DNA from: GCA-2746235 sp049609225
GTDB taxonomy: Bacteria; Planctomycetota; UBA1135
Length of the DNA stretch: 39,927 nt
Reading direction: 5' to 3'
NCBI GenBank assembly: GCA_049609225.1
Contig: JBMYYH010000017.1
Coordinates: forward strand, 1-39,927
The notes beneath the pieces were generated by a model, which was not told the DNA's origin, ran no database searches, and was given only the letters and a program-made list of their open reading frames with translations. Positions within the stretch are counted from its first letter, which is position 1; each line of letters begins with the position of its first letter. The translations under genes and the position numbers were made by a program. This document shows, piece by piece, positions 32,564 through 39,927 of the stretch.

Positions 32564-34393
32564 ATGCCGACCTTGCGCACCTTACTCCTACCCGTCCTGC
32601 TTCTCGTTTCCGGTCCCTTGTTGGGCCAGCAACGCCCGACCTATCCCGAAGGTGTTCCCGTACCGCGTCACATGACTCCGGCGGAACAGGCTTGGGTCGA
32701 TCAGAATCCATTAGGCGGGCGCATGGCTCTGGCCACACCTCCTCCAAGCGGCGATGTGCATTGCGCGGCCGAGTACGAGCCGATGGACGGCATCTTCATC
32801 GCATGGGAGGGGAGCAGTTCCTGGACCACCATCTTGTCGAAGATGGCTGCGGAGATCACCACGACCGGCAATGCCAATGTGTATTGCGCCGTCGACAGCA
32901 GCAGCGAAGCCAACTCGGCCTCGACCAAGATCGCAAGCTACGGCGCCAACATGGCACGGGTCGAGTTTCTCGTCGACACCACCGACAGCATTTGGATGCG
33001 CGACTATGGTCCGCGTTACATCTATCAAGGCGATGTTCGTGCGATCGTCGATCACACCTACAACCGTCCGCGTCCGCAGGACAACCTGTTCCCGACCTTC
33101 GCGGCGAGCTACTTCGGACACACGCGTTATGAACATGCCTTGTCGCATGGTGGAGGTAACTTCCATCTTGATGCGCTCGGTGGTGGTTATCTCACGCGGT
33201 TGATCAACAACGAGAATCCGAGTTACAGCGAGACCGAGATCGCGCAGATCTTCAAGGATTATCAGAACCTGGATATCACGCTGTTCACGCCGCTTCCGAC
33301 CAGCGTCGATTCGACTCAGCATCTCGACATGTGGATGCAGGTCTACGACGACGACAAGGTCATGATCAGCGATTGGCCGGCGCAGTCTGGCAGTACGCAA
33401 GATGTCATTTGTGATGATGCTGCGATCGAGATGGCGGCCAAAGGATTCACCGTCACGCGTGTGCCTGCACGCACTCACTTCTTCACCCACTACACCTACA
33501 CCAACGTAGTGATGTGCAACGACTTGGTGTTGATCCCGATGTACACCAACGGCACCATCCAGCAGTACAACTCCCAAGCCCTCGCCGCTTGGCAGGCTGC
33601 GTTGCCAGGAAAGACCATCGTGCAGATCGACGCGCAAAGTATCGTCACTGCTTCCGGTGTTCTGCACTGCATCGTGATGCATCAACCCGCGCACCGTGGG
33701 GGAGTGAACCCGACGGCCTATCTCAGCAACCCCAACGGCGGCGAGATCCTGCACCCGGGGGACCAGATCGATGTCGCATGGCTTTCCGATGACGACGTCG
33801 CGGCGACTGGCGCCTTCTTGGAGTTGTCGACCGACGGCGGTTCGACTTGGAGCAGTGTCGCGACCGGCCTCAACGCCACCGGCACGCATACTTGGACCGT
33901 GCCCGCCGTCCGCGTGCCCGATGCACGCATGCGCGTCACCGTGAATGATGCCGCAGCCAACACTGGCACCGACGTCAGCAACATTCCCTTCGCCATCGCC
34001 ACTCCAAGTGAAGCCTCCTTCATCACCTATGGCGAAGGCAAGTCCGGCACCCTCGGCATTCCACAACTCACCCTCAGTGCCGATCCGGTCCTAGGCTCCA
34101 ACATCAGCCTGCAGATCTCCAACGCGCTCCCCAACAGCACCGCCAAACTGCTGCGCGGTGGTGCCAAGGCCAGCACTCCCTTCGACGGGGCCCTCGCCCT
34201 CGTTGCTTACGATCGCATCCTTGACGTCGCCATCGACGCCAACGGCGACGGCAGCCTCACCGCCACCCTCCCCAGCTCCTCCGGCCTCATCGGCCGCCAA
34301 TTCTTCTGGCAATGTTGGATCCCTAACGACCCCGCCGCCACGGGGCTTGGGTGGTCGTGCTCGCCGGGGCTTTTGACGCAGTTGGGTTTGTAA
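32564..34393 (+). CDS. Secreted agmatine/peptidylarginine deiminase-family protein (PPAD-like)
   Basis: A 609-residue exported protein: signal peptide 1-21 (LLLPVLLLVSGPLLG), deiminase domain about 65-385, a beta domain about 385-480 (NPNGGEILHPGDQIDVAW..., ending TWTVPAV), and a C-terminal module 487-609 shared with the FG-GAP protein at 1862-3736. Catalytic residues can be placed as D147 (WMRDYGP), H253 and D255 (QHLDMW) and C369 (GVLHCIVM), plus HGGGN at 195-199. The D-to-H distance of 106 equals that in Porphyromonas PPAD, and YNRPRP (R168, R170) recalls the PPAD arginines that bind the C-terminal carboxylate. It probably converts arginine or a C-terminal peptidyl-arginine to citrulline outside the cytoplasm. 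An agmatine substrate is possible but less likely for an exported enzyme. Confidence 0.85.
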   Translation: MPTLRTLLLPVLLLVSGPLLGQQRPTYPEGVPVPRHMTPAEQAWVDQNPLGGRMALATPPPSGDVHCAAEYEPMDGIFIAWEGSSSWTTILSKMAAEITTTGNANVYCAVDSSSEANSASTKIASYGANMARVEFLVDTTDSIWMRDYGPRYIYQGDVRAIVDHTYNRPRPQDNLFPTFAASYFGHTRYEHALSHGGGNFHLDALGGGYLTRLINNENPSYSETEIAQIFKDYQNLDITLFTPLPTSVDSTQHLDMWMQVYDDDKVMISDWPAQSGSTQDVICDDAAIEMAAKGFTVTRVPARTHFFTHYTYTNVVMCNDLVLIPMYTNGTIQQYNSQALAAWQAALPGKTIVQIDAQSIVTASGVLHCIVMHQPAHRGGVNPTAYLSNPNGGEILHPGDQIDVAWLSDDDVAATGAFLELSTDGGSTWSSVATGLNATGTHTWTVPAVRVPDARMRVTVNDAAANTGTDVSNIPFAIATPSEASFITYGEGKSGTLGIPQLTLSADPVLGSNISLQISNALPNSTAKLLRGGAKASTPFDGALALVAYDRILDVAIDANGDGSLTATLPSSSGLIGRQFFWQCWIPNDPAATGLGWSCSPGLLTQLGL

Positions 34394-34422
34394 TGCCGGC
34401 CCAGCCCTATCGGTAATGGCAT
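34393..34422. terminator. Weak hairpin between convergent genes
   Basis: ATGCC (34393-34397) pairs with GGCAT (34418-34422), with one more G-T pair, around a loop of about 18 bases. It lies right at the end of the deiminase gene, in the 61-bp gap before the convergent YgjP gene. The stem is short and the T tract poor, so termination is not certain. Confidence 0.25.
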
Positions 34423-34454
34423 TTGTCTGGCGGATAGTGGACATTAAGAGCCAG

Positions 34455-35189
34455 CTAACTGAGTAGGAGCATTTCCAGTTCTTGCTTCAGACTCTTCCAT
34501 TGTGGAGAATGGGACTCTAGCTCCTTGTAGAAGTTGGCATTATGAAGCGGGTGCTGGATGTGGCAGATTTCGTGGTGAATTACGTAATCGATGTGCCGCG
34601 TTGCAGCCTGGATAAGATTCTCATTGAGGACGATCCTATGGGTTTTGGACGAATAGCTGCCCCAACGGCGTGTCATTTTCTTGACTACAAGGCTTGGCTT
34701 TCTCTGGTGCGGAATGGCCATGAAGCAAGCATCCAACCTGTTCGCGAACACGAGGTGGGCACGCTTCTTGTACCAAGCATCCAATAAGTCCTTGGTGCGC
34801 CCTTGTTCGCGCGGGGCGGCGGAATAGACCGTCAAGATCCCGTGCTGGAGTGATACGCGCTCCCGTTCCGAAGCCTTCCGTACCACGAGCTTGTACTGCC
34901 GACCTCGATACCGAAAGCTCTCACCACTCACATATCGCTTCTCTCGTTGCGGCCTGAACTGCGAGAAGTACCTCCTCTGCTTCAGGACCCAGCCACTCTT
35001 GCGGCGGAGGAACTCCTGGATACGGTCGCCTGTCGCTTCCACGGGGGCCTTCACCACGACTGTCTGGGAAGGCAGGACTGTTGCGGCCAGGGTCTTGCGC
35101 TCTTCTCTCACCAAGTGGAAAGGGAAGTCCACATTTCGGTAGGAGAACTGGCGCCTCTTCGCCCCAGCTACTAGCAGATCTTCGCTCAT
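34455..35189 (-). CDS. YgjP-type (DUF45) metallopeptidase-like protein
   Basis: A 244-residue protein of the YgjP/WLM-like zinc peptidase group. It has an N-terminal beta-rich region, the motif KKMTRRWGSYSSKTHRIVLN, and the zinc site HHEICH with HExxH at H206-H210, followed by H213 and the HNANFYKEL segment. These proteins often sit beside type I restriction genes; their substrate is not established. The ATG overlaps the hsdR stop by ATGA, so it is translated together with the restriction subunit. Confidence 0.87.
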   Translation of the reverse strand: MSEDLLVAGAKRRQFSYRNVDFPFHLVREERKTLAATVLPSQTVVVKAPVEATGDRIQEFLRRKSGWVLKQRRYFSQFRPQREKRYVSGESFRYRGRQYKLVVRKASERERVSLQHGILTVYSAAPREQGRTKDLLDAWYKKRAHLVFANRLDACFMAIPHQRKPSLVVKKMTRRWGSYSSKTHRIVLNENLIQAATRHIDYVIHHEICHIQHPLHNANFYKELESHSPQWKSLKQELEMLLLS

Positions 35190-38100
35190 TGGCTGCGATT
35201 CTCCTTAGCCAAGTTCCAAACCATGGTAATCACGCCATCAATCTCATCGACTGCGAGAGGAATGCCATGTTCTTCCTTGGCTACATCGAAAAGGTAGTCC
35301 TCCAAGTCCGCACGCACCCGTCGCTGTACATCGACATTGCGGTGCCAATCGACAATCTTCTGGGCCTCGACCAAATCGACCATCGCAATCGTGAGTTCAC
35401 ACAACAACTCGGCGGAAAGGTCATGGGCTTCGAGCCTGGCTTCAAGATTGCGGAAGTACGGATGGAGCATCTTGCGCTCCCGGATTGCCGGAGGAATGTC
35501 ATCGGCCTCATAGGCGCTGACATGGCTCTGTAGCTCCTTGGCCTGCTCCAACAAGGCACGCAAGTCTTCCTCGCGGGCCGCCCTCAACTCCTCGATGAGC
35601 TCCTGAATCTTGCGGCTGAATCGACTGTAGAACTCAGGGTCCTTGTGGAAATTCTCCTTGATTGTGCGCTTGGTCTGGGCGGCGATCGCTTCCGCCTTGG
35701 ACTTCTCGCTCAGTCCGCGTTCCGAACTCGCGATGTAGGCATTGAAATCCAAGGCATCGCTGACCAGTAAGGGCTTGGCCAGTTCCAGGACTTCCTCCGC
35801 CGTGACGACCTGGTCCAAGACCCGTCGCAGTTGATCCACGTACTTCGAGAAGTCGACTTCCTCGGCATGCTTGGCCCTGTGGATCTTCTTCAGCTCCACG
35901 AACTTCTTCATGTCCAGTTGGTAACGCCGCAGCTTCTCCGCGCCGAATCGCTGCGGGAAGTCACAAAGCATCTGGCAACCGGCCAACTGCTTCACGAAAT
36001 CGTTGACTAGCTCGTGGAAATGCTCGCTGGTCTCAAAGTCTCCCTCCAAGATGCGGATATATTCCTCCGTATCCTGATGGCTCTTGACCGAGTTGAAGAT
36101 CGCGTGGAGGTCTTGATAGACCTTTTCCAGCTCCGCGATCTTGTCGTCGGGGTTCAGCAGTGCCCGCTCGATATCCTCCGGATCATAGTTGGAGAACAGC
36201 TCCATGGCGTCGCGGAGGTTCTTCGCGTTCTTGGAGTAATCGATGATGAAGCCGTTCGCCTTGGCTTCGCGCCCCTCATCGCCATCGAAGAGGCGGTTCA
36301 CCCTCGCGACGGCCTGCAGCAGATTGTGGTCGCTGAGCTGCTTGGCCAGGTACAGGAAGGTGTTCCGGGGAGCATCGAAGCCCGTCAAGAGCTTGTCCAC
36401 CACGATCAGCATGCGCACGCCTTCGGGGTTCTCCTTGAAGTCCCGAATCAGGTTCTTCTCCCGTAATTCCAGGGAAGTCCCATGCTTGTGCTTCTCGGTC
36501 TTCAGCCACTCCGCCACGACTTTCTTATGCTCCGGGAGACGGTCGTCTTCTTCCTTGTCCGCCGTATCGGAGATGATCACCTCTGCCTGTGCGCCACCCA
36601 GCAGCTCGAAGGCCTTGTGGAACATCACAGCAGCGTATTTGGAGGGCGCGACCACCTGGGCTTTGAGCCCGGTGTCCTTGAATGGGCGATAGTGGTCGAG
36701 GATGTCGAGGGCGATCGTTTCGATGCGTTGGGAAGTCTCTTCGATGATCTTTGACGATCCGAATTTCTTCTGCAGGTCCTTCTTCTCCTCCTCGCTCAGA
36801 TCCCGCGTCACCTGGTCCCACAGTCGATCCAGGCGGTCTTTCTGGACCTCCAGTTCCGCGAACCGGGGTTGATAGACCAGCGGTAGCACCACGCCATCCT
36901 CCTCAGCCTCCGAGATGGTGTAAGCATCGATGAAACCGCCGAACTTCTGCGCGCTGGACTTCTCGCGCTTCATGAGAGGGGTGCCGGTGAAACCGATCTG
37001 ACAAGCCTTGGGCAGGATGATGTTCAACTCGATATTCGCCTTGCCGGCTTGCGAGCGGTGGGCTTCGTCGATCAGGATGAACACGTTCGGATCCTCATCG
37101 ACAAAATCCCGGTGCGCCTTGGATGCTTCGAACTTATGGATCAGCGTGGTGATGACGCGTTGATCCTTGTCCTTGATCAGCTTCAGGAGCTGTTTCGCGT
37201 TTCGCGTGCGCACGACCTCCTTCTTGACATTGCAGGCCGCGAAGGTGTCACTGATCTGCTTGTCGAGATCCTTTCGGTCCGTCACCACCACCACTCGCGG
37301 CAGGACGATCTCAGAATCCTCGATCAGGCACTTGACCAGCATCACCATGGTCAGGCTTTTGCCAGAACCCTGTGTGTGCCAGATCAGCCCGCCCTGGCGC
37401 TTGCCATTCTGGTCGAGGTTCTTCAGCCGCTTGAGAGCCTTCTTGATGCCGAAGTACTGCTGGTAGCGGGCGACCTTCTTGACGTTGTTGTCGTACAGGA
37501 TGAAGTTCCGGACAAGGTCTAGGAGCCGGTCCGGGCGCAACAGGCTGTGAATGCCACGATCCTGCTCAGTGACGGCTCGATCGGCAGGCTGTGTGAAATC
37601 ACCGCGGAACAGGTCCTTCGCTACTGCAGCGACGACATCTTCGGCCACAGGGCGATTCATGACCTCAGACACTTCCGCGTCGTACTGTTGCTGGTCCCTG
37701 TCTTTCTCCTTCCAGTGGGTATAGAACCTCGACGGCGTGAGCAGCGTGCCATACTTCAGTTCGCGCACGTTGGTGGCGACGAGGATCTGTGGGAAGAGGA
37801 AGAACTTCGGTGTCTCGCCATGGCCTTGATTGCGCACCATCTGCGAGACCGCCTCTTCCACATGCACCGACTCCTTCTTGTTCTCGATGACGGCGAAAGG
37901 AAAACCGTTGACGAACAGCACGATATCCGGGCGGCGGTCCTGGCCTTCGGAAAGCTCATACTCCGCGCAGACATGAAAGCTGTTGTTTCTCGGCTCGGCG
38001 AAATCGATGAACTTCAGCTGCGGCGAGACGCGACGCCCGTCGACGATCTCCGCCACGGCCTTACCAGCCAGCAGCAACGAGAAGATCTCTTCCGATGCCC

Positions 38101-38365
38101 GATAGACGCCGCTGCCCATGTCGACCTGATTCTCGGCATCGAAGATGGCATCGCGAATGCTCTTGTCGGAGATGTTGTGCCCGTTGATCTGGCGCAACGC
38201 CGTGAAGGCGATCTCGCGCAGGACATACTGCGCATTGCTGTCGCGTAGTTCTTGCACACTTGCACGTGGCAGGTAGGTGTATCCCAGGTTGACAAGCTGC
38301 AGCAGAGCGGGTGCCTGGCTTGCCGACGCCTCGTCGAAGTCGGGGAGCTTCTGCTCGTCACGCAT
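35186..38365 (-). CDS. hsdR: Type I restriction enzyme, motor/endonuclease subunit HsdR
   Basis: A 1059-residue subunit. The PD-(D/E)xK nuclease is at the N-terminus: D147 in RRPDIVLFVNG, and E161-N-K163 in AVIENKK. Superfamily 2 helicase motifs follow: Walker A HTQGSGKS (about 330-337), DEAH (433-436), GFTGTP, and the C-terminal QAVARVNR. The helical C-terminus contacts the methylase core. HsdR translocates DNA and cuts it when the site is unmethylated. The ATG at 38365 is chosen over a GTG at 38374 because AAGGAGG (38375-38381) is then at proper spacing; with the GTG it would overlap the start codon. It overlaps hsdS by 8 bases. Confidence 0.96.
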   Translation of the reverse strand: MRDEQKLPDFDEASASQAPALLQLVNLGYTYLPRASVQELRDSNAQYVLREIAFTALRQINGHNISDKSIRDAIFDAENQVDMGSGVYRASEEIFSLLLAGKAVAEIVDGRRVSPQLKFIDFAEPRNNSFHVCAEYELSEGQDRRPDIVLFVNGFPFAVIENKKESVHVEEAVSQMVRNQGHGETPKFFLFPQILVATNVRELKYGTLLTPSRFYTHWKEKDRDQQQYDAEVSEVMNRPVAEDVVAAVAKDLFRGDFTQPADRAVTEQDRGIHSLLRPDRLLDLVRNFILYDNNVKKVARYQQYFGIKKALKRLKNLDQNGKRQGGLIWHTQGSGKSLTMVMLVKCLIEDSEIVLPRVVVVTDRKDLDKQISDTFAACNVKKEVVRTRNAKQLLKLIKDKDQRVITTLIHKFEASKAHRDFVDEDPNVFILIDEAHRSQAGKANIELNIILPKACQIGFTGTPLMKREKSSAQKFGGFIDAYTISEAEEDGVVLPLVYQPRFAELEVQKDRLDRLWDQVTRDLSEEEKKDLQKKFGSSKIIEETSQRIETIALDILDHYRPFKDTGLKAQVVAPSKYAAVMFHKAFELLGGAQAEVIISDTADKEEDDRLPEHKKVVAEWLKTEKHKHGTSLELREKNLIRDFKENPEGVRMLIVVDKLLTGFDAPRNTFLYLAKQLSDHNLLQAVARVNRLFDGDEGREAKANGFIIDYSKNAKNLRDAMELFSNYDPEDIERALLNPDDKIAELEKVYQDLHAIFNSVKSHQDTEEYIRILEGDFETSEHFHELVNDFVKQLAGCQMLCDFPQRFGAEKLRRYQLDMKKFVELKKIHRAKHAEEVDFSKYVDQLRRVLDQVVTAEEVLELAKPLLVSDALDFNAYIASSERGLSEKSKAEAIAAQTKRTIKENFHKDPEFYSRFSRKIQELIEELRAAREEDLRALLEQAKELQSHVSAYEADDIPPAIRERKMLHPYFRNLEARLEAHDLSAELLCELTIAMVDLVEAQKIVDWHRNVDVQRRVRADLEDYLFDVAKEEHGIPLAVDEIDGVITMVWNLAKENRSQ

Positions 38366-39614
38366 TGCTTCCACCTCCTTCGGTTGTGTTCTCGGGCAAG
38401 AACTGCGGCAGTCGCATAGCTCCGGTTACGAGGTTGTTCAGGAGGTAGCGCTTTTGTGATCGCAAATCCGTCAGCTTTTGTGCTAGCAGGTCAATTTCGT
38501 AGCTAGCCGCTGAGATCACATCCGATATTGCCTTTTGCTCCCTTGGGTTGGGTAGGAGAATGCCAAGGCTTCGAATGTCGGCACCGCTGACAGCAGAAAA
38601 GGTGCTCCCCTGTTCAAGCCTGCGCCATTCGGCCCTGTTGAAGTCCAAGAAATGAAACAAAAACAATCTGTTGACCGACTTTGGTTGCATGGAGCAAACC
38701 CCGCGGCCAATACATGCTTCCATTGTTGCCATTGCGACTTCGCCAACTGGTGCCCGTACAGTGAGTATTAGGTCTCCTGGAGAACACCACTTTCTGGGTT
38801 GTGTGGTCCATACCCGTGGAAAGATTAAGCCACTGACTAGATCCTGATTCCCCTGTAGCAGTGGATATCCTTGCTTGGCTTGGTTGTAAGAAGAAGAAGG
38901 TGGCGATTGGCCCATCGAAATGTCTGTTATTGACCCAAGCGTCTTCTTCGCCCATTCTGATGAGAAGCCCGATAGCCGGGTCTTTCCCGTAAGTAATCGC
39001 TGCATCAACCCTCTCTTCACCGCCCTCTTCTTCTCAATCTTCTCCTCGTACAGTCGAATCGCCTCATCCCAGCACCCAAGGACATTGGTGATGGCTTGCT
39101 GCTCATCCCTAGGAGGCATGGAGACGGGAAAAGCGCGGATTGCTCCTAACCCAAGGCCAGATTTTGCTCCTTGATCGGTAATCTTCCGGAAGTGCTTCTG
39201 AGAAGTTGCCGAGGAGAGTTGGTATGCCAAGAATTCACTACAGACCCGTGAATCGGAGACCCTGAGTAATGCAATATGCTGACTAACATAGGCACCGGAC
39301 TCGCCGCAATCATCACGATAGTACGCCACCATCCCAAGGTCCGCTGTGATTGAGACCAAAATGTCTCCATGCTGAAGGCGGGTCCTCCTACCTTCTGTGC
39401 AAGAAATCGGCAATTGGACGTAACAGCAATCCTCAAGGACGAGTTCAATAGAATCCCTCGATAGGTTGCCGATTCGAAGAAAGGAATCGCCTTGCTCAGA
39501 GTAATAGCGGGCCCAACCCCTAGATCCGCTAGTGAGGAAATGGTCAAGCTGTCCAATGCTGGCCTGCTGCCAGGCTCTTAGATTAGCTTTGGGTATTCCA
39601 CAGCCAGTTGCCAT
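38358..39614 (-). CDS. hsdS: Type I restriction enzyme specificity subunit HsdS
   Basis: A 418-residue subunit with two target-recognition domains, each ended by a conserved helix: PPRDEQQAITNVLGCWDEAI with EKKRAVKRGLMQRLLTGK after the first, and NPREQKAISDVISAASYEID with LRSQKRYLLNNLVTGAMRL after the second. Each TRD reads one half of a bipartite DNA site. The start at 39614 lies 4 bp after the stop of the preceding frame; an in-frame ATG at 39641 is possible too, and neither has a strong Shine-Dalgarno. The TRD DNA (about 38500-39500) is visibly more A+T-rich than the surroundings, as is common in exchanged specificity genes. No hsdM is seen next to it. Confidence 0.92.
   Translation of the reverse strand: MATGCGIPKANLRAWQQASIGQLDHFLTSGSRGWARYYSEQGDSFLRIGNLSRDSIELVLEDCCYVQLPISCTEGRRTRLQHGDILVSITADLGMVAYYRDDCGESGAYVSQHIALLRVSDSRVCSEFLAYQLSSATSQKHFRKITDQGAKSGLGLGAIRAFPVSMPPRDEQQAITNVLGCWDEAIRLYEEKIEKKRAVKRGLMQRLLTGKTRLSGFSSEWAKKTLGSITDISMGQSPPSSSYNQAKQGYPLLQGNQDLVSGLIFPRVWTTQPRKWCSPGDLILTVRAPVGEVAMATMEACIGRGVCSMQPKSVNRLFLFHFLDFNRAEWRRLEQGSTFSAVSGADIRSLGILLPNPREQKAISDVISAASYEIDLLAQKLTDLRSQKRYLLNNLVTGAMRLPQFLPENTTEGGGSNA
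38375..38381 (-). promoter_or_regulatory. Shine-Dalgarno that decides the hsdR start
   Basis: AAGGAGG on the minus strand lies 9 bases from the ATG at 38365 but directly touches the in-frame GTG at 38374, which favours the ATG. It is inside the final codons of hsdS. Confidence 0.7.
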
Positions 39615-39618
39615 TATC

Positions 39619-39888
39619 CTATTCGACGCTCTTGTCGCCATCGTCTTCGCGAGGTCCGGGGTAGGTTAAGGCTGGGGAAAACCCCAATATTTGTCCAATC
39701 TGATCCACAACTTGGCCGGCCAAGGTGTCGCTTTGTTCTTCGGCGATGCTACGAAGCGTCGAGGCCACCTTCTGACTAGGGGTGCCGAGCACCTGAATGT
39801 GTTTAATGCCAGTTAGCAACCTATCTTGGTCTGGGTTCTGAAGAAGTTCGATTCGGATTCTCTCTTGCAGCAGTTCCTGTGAGTACAA
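39619..39888 (-). CDS. Short ORF before hsdS, probably a 3' remnant of a longer gene
   Basis: I do not recognise the protein (89 residues from a TTG at 39888). It reads as a plausible helical C-terminal domain (ELLQERIRIELLQ, then QKVASTLRSIAEEQSD and VVDQIGQILGF) with an acidic tail. Its stop lies 4 bp before the hsdS ATG, as in operons. Its first 6-9 codons lie in DNA that in another frame encodes an amino-acid permease helix, so the native start is probably lost and only the 3' part is genuine (about 39619-39865). In-frame stops lie just upstream at 39901-39903. Confidence 0.4.
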   Translation of the reverse strand: MYSQELLQERIRIELLQNPDQDRLLTGIKHIQVLGTPSQKVASTLRSIAEEQSDTLAGQVVDQIGQILGFSPALTYPGPREDDGDKSVE

Positions 39889-39927
39889 AAATACCAGTCC
39901 CTATTATGCAGCCTATACCGAGCATAA
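39821..39927 (-). pseudogene. Broken 5' fragment of an APC-family amino-acid permease
   Basis: From the right edge inward the minus strand reads LGIGCIIGTGIFVLTGTAA (39922-39866), the unmistakable first transmembrane helix of APC-superfamily amino-acid permeases, with its unwound G-T-G centre. The frame then loses all similarity (RENPNRTSSEPRPR) and stops at 39821-39823; the other two frames do not continue the permease either. The gene is therefore cut off near 39860-39870, not merely frameshifted. Its 5' end lies outside the window. The product cannot be functional if the assembly is right. Confidence 0.72.

Noticed and set aside
34455..39927. Integrase, transposase or direct-repeat ends for the restriction island
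   Set aside because: None could be found in the window; only the broken permease marks a boundary, so no mobile element is annotated.

Overview
The window looks like a piece of a G+C-rich Gram-negative chromosome, most likely from the Planctomycetota or a related PVC lineage. The clues are a secreted FG-GAP/ASPIC protein and a secreted deiminase that share a C-terminal beta module, a Gly/His-rich protein with a PEP-CTERM-like tail, a DUF11-repeat lipoprotein resembling chlamydial OmcB, and a zinc/UVR protein next to clpC. The phylum is an inference; no rRNA or other decisive marker is present.

Layout. 1-6.8 kb (+): the tail of a gene that may be an amino-acid dehydrogenase, a small membrane-anchored unknown, a decayed FG-GAP/ASPIC paralogue, its intact relative, an ABM-fold and a VOC-fold protein that overlap, and monomeric NADP isocitrate dehydrogenase. 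6.9-14.1 kb (-): a DUF11 lipoprotein, then a complete ISC iron-sulfur operon transcribed iscR-iscS-iscU-iscA-hscB-hscA-fdx-iscX, in the E. coli order and with most genes touching or overlapping. 14.2-20 kb: a YbgC-like thioesterase, two coupled membrane proteins, a sulfatase-fold lipoprotein lacking the sulfatase cysteine, dprA and a MATE transporter. 20.1-25.8 kb: the Gly/His-rich PEP-CTERM-like protein, then a four-gene tripartite efflux operon (TolC-like, HlyD/MacA-like, MacB-type ATPase and permease). 26-30.8 kb (-): tRNA-Ser(GCU), murD, an mcsA-like gene and clpC. 30.8-34.4 kb (+): a TPR lipoprotein with His-rich motifs and a secreted peptidylarginine-deiminase-like protein. 34.4-39.9 kb (-): hsdS, hsdR and a YgjP-type metallopeptidase, a type I restriction cluster with no hsdM visible.

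How the genes work together. The ISC genes form one assembly line: IscS supplies sulfur, IscU is the scaffold, HscB/HscA drive release, Fdx supplies electrons, IscA carries clusters, IscX modulates IscS, and IscR probably regulates the whole from a strong promoter immediately upstream. The efflux genes encode a full inner-to-outer membrane pump. ClpC and the McsA-like protein belong to protein quality control. The FG-GAP protein, deiminase, DUF11, TPR, sulfatase-like and PEP-CTERM-like proteins all look exported.

Most notable: (i) at the extreme right edge the minus strand encodes the first transmembrane segment of an APC-family amino-acid permease, which breaks off within about 65 bp and runs into the restriction cluster, so there is a recombination, insertion or assembly breakpoint there and no hsdM next to hsdS; (ii) the decayed FG-GAP paralogue carries a 504-bp deletion that maps exactly between 12-bp repeats encoding the FG-GAP motif; (iii) the secreted deiminase keeps the whole catalytic set of Porphyromonas PPAD at nearly identical spacing.
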